DNA of 64,000 nucleotides from contig NZ_JAMYJR010000055.1 of assembly GCF_024137025.1 (NCBI RefSeq), forward strand, positions 1 through 64,000, read 5' to 3'. The notes beneath the pieces were generated by a model. It had not been told where the DNA came from. It worked only from the letters and a program-made list of their open reading frames with translations, and searched no databases. The stretch is from Paractinoplanes aksuensis (GTDB lineage: Bacteria; Actinomycetota; Actinomycetes; Mycobacteriales; Micromonosporaceae). Positions within the stretch are counted from its first letter, which is position 1; each line of letters opens with the position of its first letter. Below, one piece after another: positions 27,252 through 35,226 of this stretch. Both the position numbers and the translations under genes were made by a program.

Positions 27252-27403
27252 GGATCGCTCCATCGGAGGCGCTGGCTGCAACCGGCGCCTGTTGACAGAC
27301 TTCGGCAGCCTGTCCGCTCACCCGGCGGGACCGAAATACTTGCGGCGACCCTGCGTGGCAGCGCTCAAACGCGCCCGGGGCCGCCAGAACTGGAGAGCGC
27401 CCC

Positions 27404-30400
27404 ATGCTCGATAACGAGCCCCAGGACAACTTGGGAGACCAGGGCGGTGACGGGGCCGGAGCAGCTGCTTCGCCCGAGACCGCCGCACCTGCTACCCCCG
27501 CGCGCAAGCGTGCGCCCCGCAAGAAGGCGGCGGCGCCCGCCGCGAGCCCGGCCGACCCCGTGGCCGAGGATCCGACGCCGGCCGACGTGCCGGCCGGTGA
27601 GCCTCCGGCCGACGAGGCCCCGGTCAAGCCGGTCAAGGCCACCCGCAGCCGCCGCAAGGCCGCCGCGCCGGCCGCAACCGCCGAGCCCGAGGCTGAGGGC
27701 AGCGCCGAGGTCGCGCCCCCGGTCAAGGCCACCCGTTCCCGGGCCCGCAAGAAGGCCGCCCCGCCCGCCCCGGTGGAGGAGCCCGTCGCCGTCGAGGCGC
27801 CGCCGGCCGAGACGCCGGTCGAACCGGTGCGGATCGAACCCCTGATCGAGGGGGAGGAGCCGGTCGTCGAGGACGAGGCCGCGGTGACCGCCGAGGGCAC
27901 ACCGATCATCGGCGTGATCCCGCTCGACGCCGACTTCGTCGAGGCCGAGGAGCCGAAGCCGCGCCGTGGCCGCCGGGCCGCCGCCCTGCCGCCGGCCGTG
28001 CTGTTCATGCCGCCCGAGGCGACCGAGACCACCCCCGCGCCGGCCCGGCGCACCCGCCGCGGCGCGGCCGTTCCGCCCGTGGTGGCCGAGACGCCCGAGG
28101 CGCCCGCGACTACTGAGGTCCCCGAGGCCGAGGCGGCCGTGGCCGAGGTGCCGCCGGTCGTCGCCGAGGAGCCGGCCGAGGGCGCCCGCCGCAGCCGGCG
28201 TCGCCGTCGCGGCGCTGCCGACGAGCCTGCCGAGGCCCCCGCGGCCGAGGTCACGGCCCCGCCCGCCGACGAGGTGGTCGACGAGGCCGACGAGAGCGCC
28301 GACGACGTCGAGGACGGCGACGACGACAGCGACGATGACGACGACACCGCGGCCGGCCGCCGCCGGCGTCGCCGGGGACGCCGTGGCCGTGGCCGTGGCA
28401 AGGGCCCGGCCGAGGACGGCGAGCAGGACGAGTCCGAGGACGACACCGAGGCGTCGGCCGAGGAGGAGTCCGAGGACGAAGAGGGCGACGAGGGTGACGG
28501 CGTGACCCGCCGGCGCCGTCGCCGGCGCCGCAAGGGCTCGGGCGGCGACGCCGAGACCGGCGGCATCGAGGACGGCGTGCACACCGTCGTGCGGGTGCGC
28601 GAGCCCCGCCGCAACGCCGACGAGGTGCAGGGCGTCTCGGGCTCGACCCGGCTCGAGGCCAAGCGCCAGCGCCGCCGGGACGGCCGCGAGCAGCGCCGCA
28701 CCCGCCCGCCGATCCTGAGCGAGTCGGAGTTCCTGGCCCGCCGCGAGGCGGTCGACCGGGTCATGGTCGTGCGGCAGAAGCCCGACCGCACCCAGATCGC
28801 GGTCATGGAAGACGGCATCCTGGTCGAGCACTACGTCTCGCGCAGCACCTCGGGCACGATGGTGGGCAACGTCTACCTCGGCAAGGTGCAGAACGTGCTG
28901 CCCAGCATGGAGGCGGCGTTCGTCGACATCGGCCGGGGCCGCAACGCGGTGCTCTACGCGGGCGAGGTCAACTGGGACGCCACCGGGCTCGAGGGCCGGG
29001 CCCGCTCGATCGAGCAGGCGCTGCGCTCCGGCGACTCGGTGCTGGTGCAGGTGACCAAGGACCCGATCGGGCACAAGGGCGCACGGCTGAGCAGCCACAT
29101 CGCGCTCTCCGGCCGGCACCTGGTCTACGTGCCCAACGGCAACGCCTCGGGGATCAGCCGCAAGCTGCCCGACAACGAGCGCAAGCGCCTGCGGGACGTA
29201 CTGAAGAAGCTCGTTCCCGACGGCGCCGGCGTGATCGTGCGGACGGCGGCCGAGGGGGCCAGCGAGGACGACCTGGCCCGGGACGTCAAGCGGCTGCAGG
29301 CGCAGTGGGAGGAGATCCAGCGCAAGTCGGCCGAGGGCCACGCGCCGGTCGCCCTCTCCGAGGAGCCCGACCTGGTCATCCGGGTCGTCCGCGACCTCTT
29401 CAACGAGGACTTCCGCGAGCTGATCGTGCAGGGCGACTCGGCGTACGGCGAGCTCGAGAACTACCTGAACTCGGTCTCGCCCGACCTGCTGGAGCGGATG
29501 CACCGCTACACCGGCACCGGGGACGTCTTCGCCGACAAGCGGATCGACGAGCAGATCCTCAAGGGTCTGGACCGCAAGGTGTTCCTGCCCTCGGGCGGTC
29601 ACCTGGTGTTCGACCGCACCGAGGCGATGACCGTGGTCGACGTCAACACCGGTAAGTACACCGGCGCCGGCGGCAACCTGGAAGAGACGGTCACCCGCAA
29701 CAACCTCGAGGCGGCCGAGGAGATCGTGCGTCAGCTGCGGCTGCGCGACCTCGGCGGCATCGTGGTCATCGACTTCATCGACATGGTGCTCGAGAGCAAC
29801 CGCGAGCTGGTGCTGCGTCGGCTCACCGAGTGCCTGGGCCGCGACCGCACCAAGCACCAGGTCACCGAGATCACCTCGCTCGGCCTGGTCCAGATGACCC
29901 GCAAGCGGATCGGCTCGGGCCTGCTCGAGGCGTTCAGCGAGACCTGCGAGCACTGCAAGGGCCGCGGCGTGCTGATCCACACCGAGCCGGTGCCGGAGAA
30001 GCGCTCCAACGGCGGCGGTGGCGGCAACGGCGGTGGCGGCGGCGCCGGGAACCAGGTCAAGGCGGTCGCCGCGGCGGCCCGCACCGAGACCGCCCCGGCC
30101 CAGCAGCAGTCGCAGCAGCCGGCGAGCGGCAAGTCCCGGCGGCGCCGGAGCGGGGGCGGCGACAACGTCGTGGCCGAGCCGATCACCGAGGCGGTCGTCC
30201 CGGACCCGGTCCGCGACGAGCTGCCGGCGGCCGTGGTGGTCGAGGTCGACGAGCCGATCGAGATCGTGACCGACGCGGCGCCCGGCGTGGTGCGGCGTGA
30301 GGGGGACGACCCGGCGGCCGAGACCGCGGGCCTGCCCCCGGTGGTGGGCTCGGGCATCGTGACCGGCCGGGCGCCGCTCACGAAGGCGGACCCCGAGGAC

Positions 30401-30595
30401 GACTACGACATCAGCGGGTACGACCTGTCGCGCTACGAGGCGCCTGCCGCCGAGGCCGAGCCGCTGCAGCTCACCGGGTCCGACGACCCGGACGCGGCCG
30501 ACGAAGAGGACGAGGACGACGACGAGCCGGTGGGGGCGGGCGCCGGGCGGCGCCGCTCGCGGCGGGGTGGCACGCGGAGGCGTACGCGACCCTGA
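27404..30595 (+). CDS. rne: Ribonuclease E/G
   Basis: A 1063-residue endoribonuclease for mRNA decay and rRNA processing. A disordered N-terminal arm of about 440 residues alternates acidic blocks and arginine-rich blocks (RRRRRGRRGRG-type). The catalytic core has an S1 domain (about 490-540, GNVYLGKVQNVLPSMEAAF), the 5'-sensor/RNase H-like regions, catalytic VDVNTGKYTG (Asp near 746) and VVIDFIDM (near 789-792), and the zinc-link CEHC near 848-851. A second disordered acidic tail closes it. The disordered arms are typical of actinobacterial RNase E and scaffold the degradosome. Confidence 0.95.
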   Translation: MLDNEPQDNLGDQGGDGAGAAASPETAAPATPARKRAPRKKAAAPAASPADPVAEDPTPADVPAGEPPADEAPVKPVKATRSRRKAAAPAATAEPEAEGSAEVAPPVKATRSRARKKAAPPAPVEEPVAVEAPPAETPVEPVRIEPLIEGEEPVVEDEAAVTAEGTPIIGVIPLDADFVEAEEPKPRRGRRAAALPPAVLFMPPEATETTPAPARRTRRGAAVPPVVAETPEAPATTEVPEAEAAVAEVPPVVAEEPAEGARRSRRRRRGAADEPAEAPAAEVTAPPADEVVDEADESADDVEDGDDDSDDDDDTAAGRRRRRRGRRGRGRGKGPAEDGEQDESEDDTEASAEEESEDEEGDEGDGVTRRRRRRRRKGSGGDAETGGIEDGVHTVVRVREPRRNADEVQGVSGSTRLEAKRQRRRDGREQRRTRPPILSESEFLARREAVDRVMVVRQKPDRTQIAVMEDGILVEHYVSRSTSGTMVGNVYLGKVQNVLPSMEAAFVDIGRGRNAVLYAGEVNWDATGLEGRARSIEQALRSGDSVLVQVTKDPIGHKGARLSSHIALSGRHLVYVPNGNASGISRKLPDNERKRLRDVLKKLVPDGAGVIVRTAAEGASEDDLARDVKRLQAQWEEIQRKSAEGHAPVALSEEPDLVIRVVRDLFNEDFRELIVQGDSAYGELENYLNSVSPDLLERMHRYTGTGDVFADKRIDEQILKGLDRKVFLPSGGHLVFDRTEAMTVVDVNTGKYTGAGGNLEETVTRNNLEAAEEIVRQLRLRDLGGIVVIDFIDMVLESNRELVLRRLTECLGRDRTKHQVTEITSLGLVQMTRKRIGSGLLEAFSETCEHCKGRGVLIHTEPVPEKRSNGGGGGNGGGGGAGNQVKAVAAAARTETAPAQQQSQQPASGKSRRRRSGGGDNVVAEPITEAVVPDPVRDELPAAVVVEVDEPIEIVTDAAPGVVRREGDDPAAETAGLPPVVGSGIVTGRAPLTKADPEDDYDISGYDLSRYEAPAAEAEPLQLTGSDDPDAADEEDEDDDEPVGAGAGRRRSRRGGTRRRTRP

Positions 30596-30623
30596 TCCTG
30601 CCCTTTCGGCTCTACCGGGCATC

Positions 30624-30671
30624 GACAAGAGCGGTTTGGTAAAGAAAGTTAACTGCCAAGCCGCTCTTGTC
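30624..30671. terminator. 16-bp stem-loop after rne
   Basis: A stem of 16 bp (30624-30639 with 30656-30671, one G-T pair) encloses a 16-base A-rich loop (TAAAGAAAGTTAAC). It lies 29 bases past the rne stop and 61 bases before the lipoprotein start. No T-tract follows, so it may be a terminator or an RNase-E-autoregulatory structure. Confidence 0.5.
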
Positions 30672-30731
30672 CGTCTCCGTCGGTTACCCTCGCGGGATCG
30701 ATCAGCCTTCCCCCGAGGAGACCGAGCCCCC

Positions 30732-31250
30732 ATGTCCCGAATCCCCCTGCTCCGAGGCCTCGCCGTGGGCGTGGCCCTGGGTGCGCTCGCGGCCACGGCC
30801 GCCTGTTCCTCGTCCGCCGGCGACGTCCCGGCCTCGGCCCCCAGCGTGGCGCCGCCGGTGGTGGTGCCGCCCGCCTCGGTCGACCCGTCCGTGGCGGCCG
30901 AGGCCGACGCCGAGCTCACCGGCAACACGAAAGAGATCTGCGCCCAGGCCGAGCGGGCGAGCACCAGTTTCGGCGAGCTCTTCATCGCCGGGCTCAAGCT
31001 GCAGATCGACGCCGCGGGCAAGGGTGAGCAGGCCAAGAAGCAGGCCGCCGACAAGGTCTCGCGTGACGTGCAGAACTACTCGTTCGCGCTGGCCGACATG
31101 GCCGGGCTGACCACCGACCCGACCCTCAAGAAGGCGTTGACCGAGATGAGTGCGCAGGTCAAGGCGTTGAAGGGCGATGTCACCAAGATCAATGGTGAGA
31201 AGATGTCGGCGCTGTCGGCCCGGCTCGACAAGGCCTGCGGCCGGGGCTGA
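30732..31250 (+). CDS. Small lipoprotein of unknown function
   Basis: A 172-residue exported protein. The signal peptide is followed by a lipobox (ATAAC, Cys about 25), a Ser/Pro/Val linker (26-60), then a helical region with heptad-like K/A/L spacing and two cysteines (in KEICAQ and KACGRG). The lipid anchor would place it on the outer face of the membrane. GAGGAG lies about ten bases upstream of the ATG. It interrupts the usual rne-rplU junction. No family was recognised. Confidence 0.8.
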   Translation: MSRIPLLRGLAVGVALGALAATAACSSSAGDVPASAPSVAPPVVVPPASVDPSVAAEADAELTGNTKEICAQAERASTSFGELFIAGLKLQIDAAGKGEQAKKQAADKVSRDVQNYSFALADMAGLTTDPTLKKALTEMSAQVKALKGDVTKINGEKMSALSARLDKACGRG

Positions 31251-31262
31251 CCCGGCCCCGGT

Positions 31263-31292
31263 TTGGGATCGGCACGCCTGATGAAGTACTCT
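31263..31292 (+). promoter_or_regulatory. Candidate rplU-rpmA promoter
   Basis: TTGGGA (31263-31268), 18 bases, TACTCT (31287-31292) would start transcription near 31299. This gives a leader of about 120 bases, which contains a small hairpin (31380-31385 with 31391-31396). Confidence 0.4.
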
Positions 31293-31420
31293 TTCTGCTG
31301 GCGCTTTTCCACGCGCCGTGCTTCCGTGCCCGCTCGTTCACACTAGGGCGAGAGCCGGAATCTCAGCATCATCCGCCAAGCAGCGGTTAACGCTGCGTAA
31401 GTCTCAGGGAGTCCGCGTCG

Positions 31421-31735
31421 ATGTACGCGATCGTCAAGACCGGCGGCAAGCAGTACAAGGTTGCCGAGGGCGACGTGATCGAGGTCGAGAAGCTCGCGGG
31501 TGTGCCCGGCGATTCTCTGAAGCTCGCCGCGGTGCTCCTCGTCGACGGTGACAACCTGGTGACCGATGCGGCCAAGCTTGCCAAGGTGACGGTGTCCGGC
31601 GAGATCGCCGAGCACACCAAGGGTCCGAAGATCCGGATCCACAAGTTCAAGAACAAGACCGGGTACCACAAGCGCCAGGGGCACCGTCAGCCGCTGACGA
31701 AGATCAAGGTCACCGGCATCAAGAGCGGGAAGTAG
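31421..31735 (+). CDS. rplU: 50S ribosomal protein L21
   Basis: The 104-residue length and full-length match (MYAIVKTGGKQYKV, then GHRQPLTKIKVTGI at the end) identify L21, a 23S rRNA-binding protein. The ATG follows CAGGGAG. It is followed after eight bases by rpmA, the universal pairing. Confidence 0.98.
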   Translation: MYAIVKTGGKQYKVAEGDVIEVEKLAGVPGDSLKLAAVLLVDGDNLVTDAAKLAKVTVSGEIAEHTKGPKIRIHKFKNKTGYHKRQGHRQPLTKIKVTGIKSGK

Positions 31736-31743
31736 GACCACTC

Positions 31744-32001
31744 ATGGCTCACAAAAAGGGTGCCTCCAGCTCCCGTAACGGTCGCGATTCCGCCGCCCAG
31801 CGACTGGGCGTCAAGCGGTTCGGCGGCCAGGTGGTCAGCGCCGGCGAGATCCTGATCCGTCAGCGTGGCACCAAGTTCCACCCGGGCGACCTGGTCGGCC
31901 GCGGCGGCGACGACACGCTGTTCGCCCTGGCGGACGGCAGTGTGCTGTTCGGCACGAAGCGCGGTCGCAAGACCGTCAGCATCGTCCCGGCGGCGCAGTA
32001 A
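31744..32001 (+). CDS. rpmA: 50S ribosomal protein L27
   Basis: An 85-residue L27 whose N-terminal tail reaches the peptidyl-transferase centre. It starts MAHKKGASSSRNGRDS and includes GDLVGRGGDDTLFAL. No cleavable N-terminal extension of the Staphylococcus type is present. It is co-transcribed with rplU and ends at a strong terminator. Confidence 0.98.
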   Translation: MAHKKGASSSRNGRDSAAQRLGVKRFGGQVVSAGEILIRQRGTKFHPGDLVGRGGDDTLFALADGSVLFGTKRGRKTVSIVPAAQ

Positions 32002-32011
32002 AGTTTTTCTC

Positions 32012-32047
32012 AGCGGGCCGCGGACCTCTCGAGGTCCGTGGCCCGCT
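32012..32047 (+). terminator. Terminator of rplU-rpmA
   Basis: A 16-bp stem (32012-32027 with 32032-32047, one G-T pair) has a 4-base loop and is followed by TTGCATTTG. It lies ten bases after the rpmA stop and separates it from obgE. Confidence 0.85.
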
Positions 32048-32055
32048 TTGCATTT

Positions 32056-32103
32056 GTCCCACGGGGAACACGGGCCTCACGGCCCTCGTTGGTTCCATGG
32101 GAC
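32056..32103 (+). promoter_or_regulatory. Structured leader before obgE
   Basis: GTCCCA (32056-32061) pairs with TGGGAC (32098-32103). Inside, GGGAAC pairs loosely with GTTCC, and an inner hairpin GGGCC-TCAC-GGCCC lies at 32072-32085. The structure ends 24 bases before the obgE GTG. Its role is unknown; it may be a leader fold or a remnant terminator. Confidence 0.3.
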
Positions 32104-32126
32104 GTCCAGCATCAAGGAGTTGAGCA

Positions 32127-33623
32127 GTGACCACGTTCGTCGACCGCGTCGTGCTGCACCTGCAAGCGGGTGACGGTGGGCACGGCTGCGTCTCGGTCCG
32201 CCGCGAGAAGTTCAAGCCGCTCGGCGGCCCCGACGGTGGCAACGGTGGGCACGGCGGCGGCGTCACGCTGGTCGTCGACCCGCAGATCCACACACTGCTC
32301 GATTTCCACTTCCACCCGCACGTCAAGGCGTCCAACGGCGGCGGTGGCGCGGGCGCCAACCGCGACGGCGCCAACGGCAAAGATCTGGTGCTCAAGGTGC
32401 CCGACGGCACGGTCGTGCTGACCGCCGACGGCGAGGTGCTGGCCGACCTGATCGGCGAGGGCACCACCTTCGAGGTGGCCCGCGGCGGTCGCGGCGGCCG
32501 GGGCAACGCCTCGCTGGCCAACACCCGTCGCAAGGTGCCGGGCTTCGCCGAGCTGGGCGAGCCGGGCGACAGCCTCGACGCGGTGCTCGAGCTCAAGAGC
32601 GTGGCCGACGTGGGCCTGGTCGGCTTCCCGTCGGCCGGCAAGTCGTCGCTGATCTCGGTCATCTCCGCGGCCAAGCCCAAGATCGCCGACTACCCGTTCA
32701 CCACGCTGGTGCCCAACCTCGGCGTGGTCCAGGCCGGCGACCAGACCTTCACCGTGGCCGACGTGCCCGGCCTGATCCCGGGCGCGGCCACCGGCAAGGG
32801 CCTCGGCATGCAGTTCCTGCGGCACATCGAGCGCACCTCGGTGCTGGTGCACGTGCTCGACTCGGCCGCGCTCGAGATCGAACGTGACCCGCTGGCCGAC
32901 CTCGACGCCATCGAGGCCGAGCTGTCGGCGTACGGCGGCCTCGACGACCGGCCGCGACTCGTCGTCCTCAACAAGATCGACATCCCGGACGGGCGCGACC
33001 TGGCCGAGATGGTCCGGCCCGACATCGAGGCCCGCGGCTACCGCGTCTTCGAGGTCAGCGCGGTCACCCGCGAGGGCCTCAAGGAGCTGACCTACGCGCT
33101 GTCCGAGACGGTCGCCCAGCACCGCCTCGAGAAGCCGGCCCCCGAGCCCAGCCGGGCCGTCGTGCGCCCGCGTGCGGTCGACGAGTCGGGCTTCACCGTC
33201 GAGCAGGACGCCGAGGGCGTCTTCGTGGTCAGCGGGGCCAAGGTCGAGCGCTGGGTCCGCCAGACCAACTTCGACAACGACGAGGCCGTGGGCTACCTGG
33301 CCGACCGGCTCGACCGGCTCGGCGTCGAGGACACGCTGGGCAAGAAGGGCGCCCGCCCCGGCGACCCGGTGCGCATCGGCGACCGCGAGTTCGACTGGCA
33401 GCCCAACGCCGGCGAGTTCGTGTCGGGCCCGCGCGGCACCGACTCCCGCCTCGAGGACGAGGGTGGCCGCGCCGGCGCGGCCGAGCGCCTGGCCGCCCGC
33501 AAGGCCCGCCGGGTCCGCTCCGACGACGAGCTGCTGCACATGGCGGCCGACGGCACGGTCACGAGCGTGGCCAACGCCAACCGGCCCGTGCTCGTGACAG
33601 ATGACGACGACACCGACGAATAG
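32127..33623 (+). CDS. obgE: GTPase Obg/CgtA
   Basis: A 498-residue GTPase that assists 50S assembly and links growth to stress. The glycine-rich Obg fold is at 1-158. GTP motifs are G1 GFPSAGKSSL, G2/G3 with DVPGL, and G4 NKID. A C-terminal OCT domain (about 345-430) and an acidic tail ending DDDDTDE complete it. The OCT domain is usual in actinobacteria. The GTG start follows AAGGAG. Obg after L21-L27 is a universal order. Confidence 0.97.
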   Translation: MTTFVDRVVLHLQAGDGGHGCVSVRREKFKPLGGPDGGNGGHGGGVTLVVDPQIHTLLDFHFHPHVKASNGGGGAGANRDGANGKDLVLKVPDGTVVLTADGEVLADLIGEGTTFEVARGGRGGRGNASLANTRRKVPGFAELGEPGDSLDAVLELKSVADVGLVGFPSAGKSSLISVISAAKPKIADYPFTTLVPNLGVVQAGDQTFTVADVPGLIPGAATGKGLGMQFLRHIERTSVLVHVLDSAALEIERDPLADLDAIEAELSAYGGLDDRPRLVVLNKIDIPDGRDLAEMVRPDIEARGYRVFEVSAVTREGLKELTYALSETVAQHRLEKPAPEPSRAVVRPRAVDESGFTVEQDAEGVFVVSGAKVERWVRQTNFDNDEAVGYLADRLDRLGVEDTLGKKGARPGDPVRIGDREFDWQPNAGEFVSGPRGTDSRLEDEGGRAGAAERLAARKARRVRSDDELLHMAADGTVTSVANANRPVLVTDDDDTDE

Positions 33624-33667
33624 GGCGTAGGCCAGCTCGGCGCAACCCTGCGGCAAGGGTGGTCGCC

Positions 33668-33673
33668 TAGGGT
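33668..33673 (+). promoter_or_regulatory. -10 element for a leaderless GNAT gene
   Basis: TAGGGT, six bases, then GTG at 33680. Confidence 0.4.
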
Positions 33674-33679
33674 CACGAC

Positions 33680-34096
33680 GTGCTGATCGAAGCCAGGCCC
33701 GCCCTGGACCCCGAGCTGGCCGCCCTCGTCGCGGCCCAGCGGCACGAGGGCGGCCAGGTCTTCGCGCCGGACGACCGCGCCGCGTACTTCGTGGCGGTGG
33801 TCGACGGCCGGGCCGTGGCCTGCGGCGCGTGGCAGCCCCTGCCCGAGGTCGGTGTGGCCGAGATCAAGCGGATGTACGTGCGCCCGGCCTTCCGCGGCCG
33901 CGGTATCGCCCGCCAGATGATCGTCACCCTCGAGGAGGAGGCGCTCGTCGCGGGCCGGCCGGTGATCCGGCTGACCACCGGGGTCACCTCGCCCGCGGCG
34001 ATCGCCCTCTACCGCACTTCGGGGTACGAACGCGTCCCGCTCTGCGAACCAGCCATGTACTGCTACGAGAAGCGGCTGATCGCCTCAGTCCAGTAG
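33680..34096 (+). CDS. GNAT family N-acetyltransferase
   Basis: A 138-residue acetyltransferase. The acetyl-CoA loop is RGRGIARQM (about 74-82) and the later helix SPAAIALYRTSGYE is typical of GNAT motif B. The substrate is unknown. The GTG start lies six bases below TAGGGT and has no Shine-Dalgarno. Its 3' end overlaps that of trpS on the other strand by 12 bases. Confidence 0.88.
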   Translation: MLIEARPALDPELAALVAAQRHEGGQVFAPDDRAAYFVAVVDGRAVACGAWQPLPEVGVAEIKRMYVRPAFRGRGIARQMIVTLEEEALVAGRPVIRLTTGVTSPAAIALYRTSGYERVPLCEPAMYCYEKRLIASVQ

Positions 34097-35047
34097 GCCC
34101 AGGGCGGTCCGGGCGCGCCGCACGGTCTCGGCCGCCCGGGGCTGCACCCGGGCCCGGCCGTCGGCCAGGATCTTGCGTACGTGACCCGGGTCTTCCGACA
34201 GCTCGGCGTAACGCGCCCGGATCGGCCCCAGCACCGCCTCGACCGCATCGGTGACCTCCCGTTTCAGCGCGCCGTAGGACGTGAGCGGACCCGGCTCCCG
34301 GTCCGCGCAGGCACGCAGGATCGCCAGCAGGTTGGTGACCCCGGGCTGGTTCCCGGCGTCGTCGCGCACGACGCCGACCGTGTCGGTGACCGCCCGGGTG
34401 ATGGTCCGCCGGATCACCTCGGGCGGGTCGAGCAGCCCGATCCGGCCCGCCGCCGAGGGCGCGCTCTTGCTCATCTTGCGGGCCGGGTCGGAGAGATCCA
34501 TGATCCGCGCGGCGTTCTCGGGCCGGATGCCCTCGGGCACCGTGAAGGTCTCGCCGTAGCGCGCGTTGAACCTGGTCGCGACGGTGCGGGCGAGCTCGAG
34601 ATGCTGGTTCTGGTCGTCACCCACGGGCACCTGATCGATGTCGTGGACGAGGATGTCGGCCGCCATCAGCACGGGGTAAGTGAGCAGGCTGAGCCGTACG
34701 CCTTTGTTGCCTGCGGATTTTTCCTTGAACTGGATCATGCGGGCGGCCTCGCCGTAGCCGGTCGCGCTCTCGAGCAGGTAGTGCAGTTCGGCGTGCTCGG
34801 GCACCTGGGAGTTGGCGATGATCGCGGTGCGCTCCGGGTCGACGCCGGCCGCGAGCAGCACGGTCGCCACCTGCAGGGTGTTCGCCCGTAATTGTTGCGG
34901 GTCGTGTTCCACGGTGAGGGCGTGCAGGTCGGCGATCATGGCGATCGAGGGTCTGTCCTGGGCGGCCACCAGCGGGCGCATGGCGCCGATCAGGTTGCCG
35001 AGGTGCAGGTGGCCGGTCGGCTGGAAGCCGGTGAGGCGGCGGGTCAT
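34085..35047 (-). CDS. trpS: Tryptophan--tRNA ligase
   Basis: A 320-residue class I synthetase that charges tRNA-Trp. The HIGH-type motif is PTGHLHLGN at residues 10-18 and KMSKS is in ARKMSKSAPS near residue 191. The ATG at 35047 follows AAGGA; the frame runs further back but that part is the leader, not protein. Upstream on the same strand lies a Trp-codon leader peptide and terminator/antiterminator set, so expression should rise when charged tRNA-Trp is scarce. Confidence 0.97.
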   Translation of the reverse strand: MTRRLTGFQPTGHLHLGNLIGAMRPLVAAQDRPSIAMIADLHALTVEHDPQQLRANTLQVATVLLAAGVDPERTAIIANSQVPEHAELHYLLESATGYGEAARMIQFKEKSAGNKGVRLSLLTYPVLMAADILVHDIDQVPVGDDQNQHLELARTVATRFNARYGETFTVPEGIRPENAARIMDLSDPARKMSKSAPSAAGRIGLLDPPEVIRRTITRAVTDTVGVVRDDAGNQPGVTNLLAILRACADREPGPLTSYGALKREVTDAVEAVLGPIRARYAELSEDPGHVRKILADGRARVQPRAAETVRRARTALGLLD

Positions 35048-35092
35048 GGTGGGTCCTTCCGGGTCGGGACCGCCCTGACCCGGACATGACAA

Positions 35093-35116
35093 CGGCCGCC
35101 CGGGCAGGGGCGGCCG
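35093..35116 (-). terminator. Attenuator terminator hairpin (segments 3:4) of trpS
   Basis: A 9-bp perfect GC stem (35108-35116 with 35093-35101) and a 6-base loop, followed on the minus strand by TTGTCAT. Segment 3 can instead pair with segment 2 (35139-35145) to form an antiterminator. Confidence 0.65.
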
Positions 35117-35146
35117 CAAGAGGAATGCGCGTGGGAGAGCCGCCCG

Positions 35147-35182
35147 TCAGGGCAGCCACCAACCGAGGTTCGCGAAGCGCAT
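35147..35182 (-). CDS. trpS leader peptide MRFANLGWWLP
   Basis: Eleven codons with tandem Trp codons 8-9 and a stop. Segment 1 (35150-35156), just past the Trp codons, pairs with segment 2 (35139-35145) across the stop codon (7 bp with one G-T). A ribosome stalled on the Trp codons would cover segment 1, free segment 2 to pair with segment 3, and let transcription reach trpS. The ATG lies six bases below TATCGT, so the leader mRNA itself appears leaderless. Confidence 0.75.
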   Translation of the reverse strand: MRFANLGWWLP

Positions 35183-35188
35183 GGGCCC

Positions 35189-35194
35189 ACGATA
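35189..35194 (-). promoter_or_regulatory. -10 element of the trpS attenuator transcript
   Basis: TATCGT, six bases, then the leader-peptide ATG at 35182. Confidence 0.5.
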
Positions 35195-35226
35195 GCAGCG
35201 GAGGACCCGTACCGGATGATGGTCGA

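Noticed and set aside
27292..27320. Promoter for rne built on a perfect TTGACA
   Set aside because: No -10-like hexamer lies 16-19 bases downstream, so only the -35-like word is reported inside the neighbouring entry.
27365..31054. Long minus-strand frame opposite rne
   Set aside because: Same GC-rich antisense effect; low-complexity Leu/Gly/Arg/Val product and a confident RNase E on the other strand.
35048..35119. N-terminal extension of trpS
   Set aside because: The extra 24 residues would run through the attenuator hairpin; family N termini begin at MTRRLTGFQPTG.
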